Shown: one piece after another, positions 49,500-54,572 of the stretch
Position numbering within the stretch: position 1 is the first letter of the stretch
How the letters are laid out: every line of letters begins with the position of its first letter
Origin: Chloroflexota bacterium
Lineage (GTDB): Bacteria; Chloroflexota; UBA11872
Length of the DNA: 54,572 nt
NCBI GenBank assembly: GCA_028874315.1
Contig: JAPPKM010000027.1
Coordinates: 1-54,572, forward strand
Direction: 5' to 3'
Position numbers and translations under genes: made by a program
Notes under the pieces: model-generated
Seen by the model: the letters and a program-made list of their open reading frames with translations, nothing else
Told to the model about the DNA's origin: nothing
The model's database searches: none

Positions 49500-50324
49500 A
49501 TGGCTGAAGCCGACCAGGCGCTGACCGACCCGACGCAACCCCAGGAAGAGCTCGGCGGCGTGATGTCGCTGCGCGAGCACCTGGATGAGCTGCGCAAGCG
49601 GCTCACCGTTGCCATTTTGGCGATCATCCTCGCCAGCTTTGTCGTCTGGCCGTTCAAGGACTTCGTCTTCCACTTCGTGCAGTTGCCACTCCCGCGTGGC
49701 GCCATCCTGCAGCAAATCGCCGTCACGGAGACGCTGTTTACCTTCGTCAAGATCTCGTTCATCGTCGGCTTTGGTCTGGCCAGCCCGATCGTGGTGTACC
49801 AGGTGCTGGCCTTTGTCGCGCCCGGCCTGTATCCCCAGGAACGCCGCTGGCTCTACATGAGCATTCCGGCCATCACACTGGCCTTCTTCGCCGGGGTGTC
49901 CTTTGCCTGGTTCGTCGTGCTGCGCTTCACGGTTGGCTTTCTGGCCGGCTTCGCGCCCGCCACCATCAGCACGGAGTTCACCGTCGATGGCTGGGTCTCG
50001 TTCGTCTTACGCATCCTGCTGGCCGTCGGGCTGGCGTTCGAAACGCCGTTCATCATTTTTGCTCTGGCCAAGATCGGTCTGGTTACTGCCGACAGCCTGG
50101 CCAGCCAGCGGCGCTACGCCATCGTCGCCATCGCGGTTATCTCGGCCATCATCACGCCCACGCCCGATCCATTCACCCAGGCCTCGGTTGGCATTCCGCT
50201 GTACGCCCTCTACGAGGTTGGCGTCGTCCTCGCGCGGGTGGCCGCCCCGGCCGACCGGCCGGACGACGACACGGAACCCGAACCCGACCCCGAAGACGAC
50301 GGCTCGGTTCCAACAACCGCCTAG
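49500..50324 (+). CDS. tatC: Sec-independent protein translocase TatC
   Basis: TatC is the receptor of the twin-arginine export system. The 274-residue protein has SLREHLDELRKRL (about 22-34), six hydrophobic helices, and the conserved FVAPGLYPQERR (about 102-113) and ETPFIIF (about 181). The tail is acidic (DDDTEPEPDPEDDG). tatA is not seen in the window. Its stop shares CTAG with the convergent rluD-type gene. Confidence 0.94.
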   Translation: MAEADQALTDPTQPQEELGGVMSLREHLDELRKRLTVAILAIILASFVVWPFKDFVFHFVQLPLPRGAILQQIAVTETLFTFVKISFIVGFGLASPIVVYQVLAFVAPGLYPQERRWLYMSIPAITLAFFAGVSFAWFVVLRFTVGFLAGFAPATISTEFTVDGWVSFVLRILLAVGLAFETPFIIFALAKIGLVTADSLASQRRYAIVAIAVISAIITPTPDPFTQASVGIPLYALYEVGVVLARVAAPADRPDDDTEPEPDPEDDGSVPTTA

Positions 50325-51265
50325 CGCGTCTCCGGCCCTGAGTCCGGCGTGTCCGGCAGCGTGAGTCCCAACGCCGCCGCCGCGCGCTGAAAGTCGTCGG
50401 GCGGCTCCGCCGTGGCCATCCAGCGACCGCCGGCGCCATCCCCAAAACGCAGCGTCCACGCGTGCAACATCATCCGTGCGCCGGACGCCGGTCCGCCGTA
50501 CGTCGCATCGCCCACGATCGGGTGGCCGATCGCCGCCATGTGCACCCGGATCTGGTGGGTACGACCAGTCGTCGGGCTGGCCTCGACCAGCGAGGCGCCA
50601 CTAGCTTGGACAAGCACCCGGTAGCGGGTCACCGCCGGCCGTCCGCGCCGTACGACGGCCATCCGAGTCCGATGCGTCGGGTGGCGACCAATCGGCGCGT
50701 TGATGCGTCCCCGCGGCGGCTTGGGAACGCCGTTCGCGATCAGCAAGTAGCGCTTGCCCACCTCCCGACGCTCGAAGGACTGTGCCAGGTGCGTGTACAT
50801 CGCCGGCGTGCGTGCAATCAGCACCACACCGGAAGTGTCCTTGTCCAGCCGATGCACGATCCCGGGTCGCCGCGGATGCCCCACGCCGCAAAGCTCCGAA
50901 AAGTGAGCCACCAGCCGGTGCGCCAGCGTCCCGCCGTCAGCGCCGGCTCCCGGATGCATCACCATCCCCGCCGGCTTGTCCACCGCAACAAATCCCTCGG
51001 TCGTCAGCAGCTGAGCCAGCGGCCCCGGCTCCGGCGCCAGCTCCTCCGTCACCGTCGGCAACGCGCCGCGCACGATGTCGCCCGGCTGCAATCGGCGAGC
51101 CGGCGCAACCGCTCGCCCATTCAGCGTCACCAGTTCGTCCCGGATCAGCCGCGCCGCCCGCGTTCGCGAGACGTCCTCCAACGACTCCGCCACAAACGCA
51201 TCCAACCGCACGCCACGCGCCGCACCCAAATAGGTCAGCTCAAACCGCTCCCTCTGTTTGGACAT
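50321..51265 (-). CDS. rluD: RluD-family 23S rRNA pseudouridine synthase
   Basis: This enzyme isomerises uridines in 23S rRNA. The 314-residue protein has an N-terminal S4 RNA-binding domain (RLDAFVAESLEDVSRTRAARLI, about 20-41) and the catalytic GIVHRLDKDTSGVVL (about 135-149; Asp). The end contains the RTHQIRVHMAAIGHPIVGD motif. It could be RluD or a sister; the family is certain. Convergent with tatC. Confidence 0.9.
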   Translation of the reverse strand: MSKQRERFELTYLGAARGVRLDAFVAESLEDVSRTRAARLIRDELVTLNGRAVAPARRLQPGDIVRGALPTVTEELAPEPGPLAQLLTTEGFVAVDKPAGMVMHPGAGADGGTLAHRLVAHFSELCGVGHPRRPGIVHRLDKDTSGVVLIARTPAMYTHLAQSFERREVGKRYLLIANGVPKPPRGRINAPIGRHPTHRTRMAVVRRGRPAVTRYRVLVQASGASLVEASPTTGRTHQIRVHMAAIGHPIVGDATYGGPASGARMMLHAWTLRFGDGAGGRWMATAEPPDDFQRAAAALGLTLPDTPDSGPETR

Positions 51266-51301
51266 CGGGACGCGGGACTACCTGACGAGACGCGTTCTTA
51301 T

Positions 51302-51336
51302 CCCTCTCGCCGTGGGAGAGGGTTGGGATGAGGGGC
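51302..51336. repeat. REP-like palindrome, copy 2
   Basis: CCCTCTC at 51302-51308 and GAGAGGG at 51316-51322 enclose a short loop, followed by TTGGGATGAGGGGC. The same core recurs at 17302 and 52432. It lies in the 112-base gap between the rluD-type gene and the membrane protein at 51378-52250. Confidence 0.65.
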
Positions 51337-51377
51337 ATCGGGCCGTGCCCGTCGCGGCTAACGCTGCCTTCGCCGCG

Positions 51378-52250
51378 CTACCCGTCATTTTCCGCCTGTG
51401 ATCGCACCTCGATTTCCCCAATCGATACGTACCCCGCGTGCCCGCCGTGCGCCAGCAGCCGCAGCAGCACGTAGCGCGTGACCTCGGTTGGAATCTCGAT
51501 CCGCACGCTCGGCGCGGCATCGAGTTCGGCCTGGCGAATAAACTTCAGGCCGCTGGGGTCTTCGCGTGGATCGACTTCACGCGACGTGAAGACCTGCACC
51601 CGCCGCACGTAGCTTGCCGGCGGCTCGCTCGGGTGATTCAGGACGTCGATTGTCGCGATCGGCGTCCGAAGATTCATCTTCAGCACCACGTCCTGGGGAA
51701 ACTCCACGTTGGCTGAACGCCAGGCTGGAAAGTCCGCGTCCACCAGGCCGTCCACCAGCGCGTCGGCACCGTGCCCCTCCTGTGATCCGGCCGGCGCGTG
51801 CGCTTGCCCTCCAACCGCTGAAGCCGAAACCAGCGCCCCGCGGCTGCGGTCGGCGCCGTCGAACAGCAGCCGCATTTTCACTGCCAGGTCGCCGCGCAGG
51901 TCACTCCCGTTGGACACGATGAACAGCTGAACGGCCATCAACAGCGAAAGCGTCAGCACAATTCCCACCGGCAGCCAGTTCCAGGAAAACACGTTGCGAC
52001 GCAGGGCCGTGCGGTCCAGTTCCTCCCGTCGTTCCAGTTGCCCCTGGCAGACATCGCACACGTAGCCCCAGTCCGTGTCGTTCAGCGCCTCGTCGCAGAA
52101 CAGCCGCGCGCAATGGTCGCAACGCTGCGAGGCCACCCTGGTCGGATACACGGTGCAGCGATACAGCGCCAGTTCGCGCGCGCTTTCGGCAAAGATCCGA
52201 CGGCTCGGCGGACGCTTCCCCGTCTCGCCGACCCGCATCGCTGGACCCAT
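51378..52250 (-). CDS. Membrane protein with N-terminal B-box-like zinc finger and C-terminal discoidin-like domain
   Basis: From the ATG at 52250 the 290-residue protein has a zinc-finger stretch (CTVYPTRVASQRCDHCARLF.., ending YVCDVC, about residues 28-65), one membrane helix (LPVGIVLTLSLLMAVQLFIV, about 93-112) and an outer C-terminal half. That half (about 170-285) looks like an F5/8-type C (discoidin) domain: TPIATIDVLNHPSEPPASYVRRVQVF...TEVTRYVLLRLLAHGG..VSIGEIEV. The function is unknown; proteins joining a cytosolic zinc module to an outside carbohydrate- or surface-binding domain could sense the envelope. A start upstream to 52415 is possible but runs into non-conserved text near a REP copy. 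REP copies flank it on both sides. Confidence 0.7.
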   Translation of the reverse strand: MGPAMRVGETGKRPPSRRIFAESARELALYRCTVYPTRVASQRCDHCARLFCDEALNDTDWGYVCDVCQGQLERREELDRTALRRNVFSWNWLPVGIVLTLSLLMAVQLFIVSNGSDLRGDLAVKMRLLFDGADRSRGALVSASAVGGQAHAPAGSQEGHGADALVDGLVDADFPAWRSANVEFPQDVVLKMNLRTPIATIDVLNHPSEPPASYVRRVQVFTSREVDPREDPSGLKFIRQAELDAAPSVRIEIPTEVTRYVLLRLLAHGGHAGYVSIGEIEVRSQAENDG

Positions 52251-52431
52251 CCGTCGCCATTCCGCTGCGCGTGTGACGGAGTCCAGGATCCGGTATCCCG
52301 GCGACGCGTGTGCTAGGCGCCGCGAAGCGCAGCCTTGCCTCAATATACTCGTGTCAACCAACTCGCCGCCGCGAACGCCTACGTTGCCGGTCGCTCTGGT
52401 TGTGCCCCGTTGCACGAGGGGCCTCCCGTCC

Positions 52432-52460
52432 CCCTCTCTGTGGGAGAGGGTTGGGGGGAA
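52432..52460. repeat. REP-like palindrome, copy 3
   Basis: CCCTCTC at 52432-52438 and GAGAGGG at 52444-52450 pair around a short loop and are followed by TTGGGGGGAA. The orientation is the same as copy 2, and the two lie on either side of the B-box/discoidin gene. Confidence 0.65.
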
Positions 52461-52535
52461 GGTCTTCCGGGCATCCAGCTACGAGTGAACCAGGCGCAAT
52501 AGTTCGGTCGCGCCGGCGAACTCCGTCGAGGCTCC

Positions 52536-53129
52536 ATGTTCAGGCGCAACAGCAACATCCTCCTCGAGATTGCCGAAACGATCCTCCTGGCCGCCCTCAT
52601 TTTTTTCGGGACTCGCCTGCTGGTGCAGAACTTCCTGGTCGAGGGCCCCAGCATGTCCCCCAACCTGGCGGATTCCGAGTTTCTCCTCGTGAACAAGCTG
52701 TCGTACCTCACCGAGGATCCGCAGCGAGGCGACGTCATCGTCTTTCGTTCCCCAAGGAGTCCGGACGAGGACCTGGTCAAGCGCGTGATCGGCCTACCCA
52801 ACGACGAGGTCGAGGTTCGCGGCGGACAGGTCTACGTCAACGGACACGTGGTCGACGAATCGAGCTATTTCCAGGGGTCGATCGGGCGCGACACATCGCC
52901 CAGGCGTGTTCCCGAGGACTCCTACTTCGTCATGGGCGATAACCGCCTCCAGAGCCGCGACTCCAGGGACATCGGGACAGTCCCCCGCGCCTCCATCGTC
53001 GGGCAGGTCTGGCTGGTCTACTGGCCGCCCGGAAAGTTCGGGTTCCTGCCGGATGCCACGCCCAGCCTCGCGCCTGTGCCGCAGCGCGCCCCCGACTCAC
53101 CGCTGCCAGCAGGAGCCGCGGGCCGCTAG
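52536..53129 (+). CDS. lepB: Signal peptidase I
   Basis: LepB cleaves signal peptides at the outer face of the membrane. The 197-residue protein has one N-terminal membrane helix (IAETILLAALIFFGTRLLV, about 12-30), the catalytic Ser in VEGPSMSPNL (about residue 39), and the Lys in EDLVKRVIGLPND (about 83). The GDNRLQSRDSR box (about 130-140) is present. The ATG at 52536 has a GAGG ribosome binding site. Its TAG stop shares CTAG with the HIT gene. Confidence 0.95.
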   Translation: MFRRNSNILLEIAETILLAALIFFGTRLLVQNFLVEGPSMSPNLADSEFLLVNKLSYLTEDPQRGDVIVFRSPRSPDEDLVKRVIGLPNDEVEVRGGQVYVNGHVVDESSYFQGSIGRDTSPRRVPEDSYFVMGDNRLQSRDSRDIGTVPRASIVGQVWLVYWPPGKFGFLPDATPSLAPVPQRAPDSPLPAGAAGR

Positions 53130-53617
53130 GCCGGCCAGGCGTCCACAAGACGCCGCTTTGTCTGGTCCAGCGTCTCCGGCATCACTTTAACGTCGCCCGT
53201 CACCGGCATGAAATTCGTGTCGCCGGCCCAGCGCGGCACCACGTGGAAGTGCAGGTGGCTCGGAATCCCGGCACCCGCCGCCGATCCCAGGTTCATACCC
53301 ACGTTATAGCCGTCGGGCGAAAAGGCCTCCTGCAACGCAGCCCGCGACTGCACCACCAGCGACATCAGGTCGCTCGCCTCGTCTGGCCGTAGCTCGTCCA
53401 GGTCCGCCACGTGCCGGTATGGCAGCACCAGCACGTGCCCGTTGTTATATGGGTACAGGTTCAGCGTCACGTACCCCAGCCGCCCCGCCTGCACCAGCAA
53501 CCCAGGCAACGCCTCGGCCTCCGCCACCGGCACGCAAAACGGACAGGTCCCATCGTCCCGCTTGTCGCCCCGCACATACGCCATCCGCCAGGGACTCCAC
53601 AACCGCTGCGAAGGCAC
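53126..53617 (-). CDS. HIT family protein (diadenosine-phosphate hydrolase/phosphorylase-like)
   Basis: The active site HIT motif is SHLHFHVVPRW (HxHxH, near residue 121). The N-terminus is LWSPWRMAYV and has a CPFC that can bind zinc, which is typical of the group of bacterial HIT proteins acting as Ap4A phosphorylase-like hydrolases. I start at the GTG at 53617, placed six bases after GGAG; upstream starts (to 53731) add a nonconserved segment. The start choice affects only the N-terminus. Convergent with lepB. Confidence 0.88.
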   Translation of the reverse strand: MPSQRLWSPWRMAYVRGDKRDDGTCPFCVPVAEAEALPGLLVQAGRLGYVTLNLYPYNNGHVLVLPYRHVADLDELRPDEASDLMSLVVQSRAALQEAFSPDGYNVGMNLGSAAGAGIPSHLHFHVVPRWAGDTNFMPVTGDVKVMPETLDQTKRRLVDAWPA

Positions 53618-53755
53618 CACCCACTCCGGCCGGACCGGCGGCCACACGGCCGCCACAAATGCTGGCCGTGATCTTACCGACGAGGCGTGTCGGAACGGCT
53701 TGGTGGAATCGCCGCCAACAAGCCTTCGCACGCGCGGTTGCTACGATTCGCACCC

Positions 53756-54572
53756 ATGAGCCTGGAAGCCCACTACAGCCCCGTCGCCCGGGCGATGGAG
53801 CAAAACCCGCTGCGGCCCAGCTGGACCATGCAGCGCCCCGGCCTGATTAGCCTCGCCTACGGATTCCCCGACTCGGCCAGCTTTCCCTACGACGAACTTG
53901 CCGAGACGACCGCCGCCCTCATGGCCGACCACAACGCCGAAGCGTTGCAGTACGGCCCCGTCTCCGGCCCCGAACCGCTGCGCAGCTTCCTGGCCGACTG
54001 GGTCAGTACGACCGAAGGTCTGGACGTCGGCCCCGACAACATCATGATCACCAGCGGCGCCTCGCAGGGCATCGCCCTGGCGGCCCGGCTGCTCGTGCCG
54101 CCCGGCGGTACCGTCATCGTAGAGTCGCCCACCTTCATCGGCGCCCTCTGGTTCTTCCGCGGGCTCGGAATCAACGTCGTCGGCGTCGACACCGACGAGC
54201 TTGGCATCGTGCCCTCCGCGCTGCGCGAGACGGTAATGAGCCAGCGCCGGGCCGGCGCCCACGTATCGCTTGTCTACACCATGCCCACCGTCCACAACCC
54301 CGTCGGCTTCAATGCCCCGCCGGAACGCCGCCGAGCGCTGGCCGAGGTCGGCGACGAACTCGACCTGGTCTTCCTGGAGGACGACGCCTACGGCGATCTC
54401 ATCTTCGAAGGCGCCCGCCCGCCGGCCCTTTACGCCATCGCCGGCCGCGAGCGCGTCATCAAGCTGGGCACCCTCTCCAAGCTCGTCGCCGGCGGCATGC
54501 GCCTGGGCTGGGCCATTGCCGAGCCCGACGACATCTCGCGCATGTGCGGCCTCAAGGCCGACAGCGCCACCA
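53756..54572 (+). CDS. PLP-dependent class I aminotransferase (2-aminoadipate/MocR-like), cut by window edge
   Basis: The frame is open from the ATG at 53756 to the window end; 272 residues are seen. The pattern LISLAYGFPDSASFPYDEL at the start and ALQYGPVSGPEPLRSFLADW is that of LysN/2-aminoadipate-type aminotransferases. The Lys that binds PLP is in GTLSKLVAGGMRLGW (about residue 244), and the Asp in LEDDAYGDL (about 205) holds the pyridine ring. Substrate not certain; likely an amino acid such as 2-aminoadipate or a branched/aromatic one. Confidence 0.9.
   Translation, partial: MSLEAHYSPVARAMEQNPLRPSWTMQRPGLISLAYGFPDSASFPYDELAETTAALMADHNAEALQYGPVSGPEPLRSFLADWVSTTEGLDVGPDNIMITSGASQGIALAARLLVPPGGTVIVESPTFIGALWFFRGLGINVVGVDTDELGIVPSALRETVMSQRRAGAHVSLVYTMPTVHNPVGFNAPPERRRALAEVGDELDLVFLEDDAYGDLIFEGARPPALYAIAGRERVIKLGTLSKLVAGGMRLGWAIAEPDDISRMCGLKADSAT

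Noticed and set aside
1-54572. CRISPR array, insertion sequence or prophage
   Set aside because: No regularly spaced direct repeats, no transposase or integrase, and no phage structural genes were seen. Only the lone Mrr-type gene and REP-like palindromes hint at mobility.

Overview
The window is high-GC bacterial chromosome, roughly two thirds G+C by eye, densely packed with genes on both strands. The gene set and order suggest a Chloroflexota bacterium of the Dehalococcoidia/SAR202 kind: rpmE-DUF1385-prfA-prmC, coaD-coiled coil-yceD-rpmF-fabD, zinc-ribbon forms of L28, L31 and L32, a phytanoyl-CoA dioxygenase, Gfo/Idh oxidoreductases and a B-box/discoidin membrane protein. This placement is an inference; there is no rRNA gene to confirm it. 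No gene-free stretch exceeds about 300 bases. The largest gaps are 52251-52535 and 13343-13590.

Left part, 1-16.7 kb, is accessory. It holds the start of a phytanoyl-CoA dioxygenase, a fused double GNAT acetyltransferase, two overlapping GNAT genes leading into tag (3-methyladenine glycosylase I), a VOC protein, a COG4091-type dehydrogenase with a SAF domain, and uvrA. Next comes a membrane-anchored coiled-coil protein with an Mrr-type nuclease domain. Then there is a catabolic-looking block: SDR, MFS transporter, Gfo/Idh oxidoreductase, TIM-barrel sugar isomerase, a small membrane peptide, a methyltransferase, a second SDR and a MetE-like zinc enzyme. Strand composition flips sharply near 10.15 kb (plus strand C-rich to the left, G-rich to the right), whatever the gene direction.

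Middle minus-strand cluster, 16.7-27.5 kb, is housekeeping, read leftward from rpsU: rpsU-yqeY-ybeY-ispE, tRNA-Gln, a GlmU-like pyrophosphorylase, prs, three CNNM/CorC-type membrane proteins in a row, recO, glyQS and a CDP-alcohol phosphatidyltransferase. rpsU has a recognisable promoter and a terminator hairpin inside its leader.

Right plus-strand cluster, 27.7-50.3 kb, joins translation, DNA repair and lipid synthesis: a WecA/MraY-type transferase, rpmE, DUF1385, prfA, prmC, gmk, priA, def, fmt, a YugP-type protease, rlmN, rpe, (rpmB on minus), fakA-like, recG, rsmD, coaD, a coiled-coil protein, yceD, rpmF, fabD, fabG, accC, nusB and tatC. The order matches the Firmicute gmk-to-recG and rsmD-to-rpmF-fabDG clusters with several members missing. 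The window ends with an rluD-type pseudouridine synthase, a B-box/discoidin membrane protein flanked by REP-like palindromes, lepB, a HIT protein and a truncated class I aminotransferase.

Most notable: the compositionally odd Mrr-type membrane nuclease; PriA with all ATPase motifs eroded but zinc ligands intact; two genes whose expected start methionine is an ATC codon behind a good ribosome binding site; three convergent gene pairs that share one palindromic CTAG as both stop codons; and the rpsU leader attenuator.
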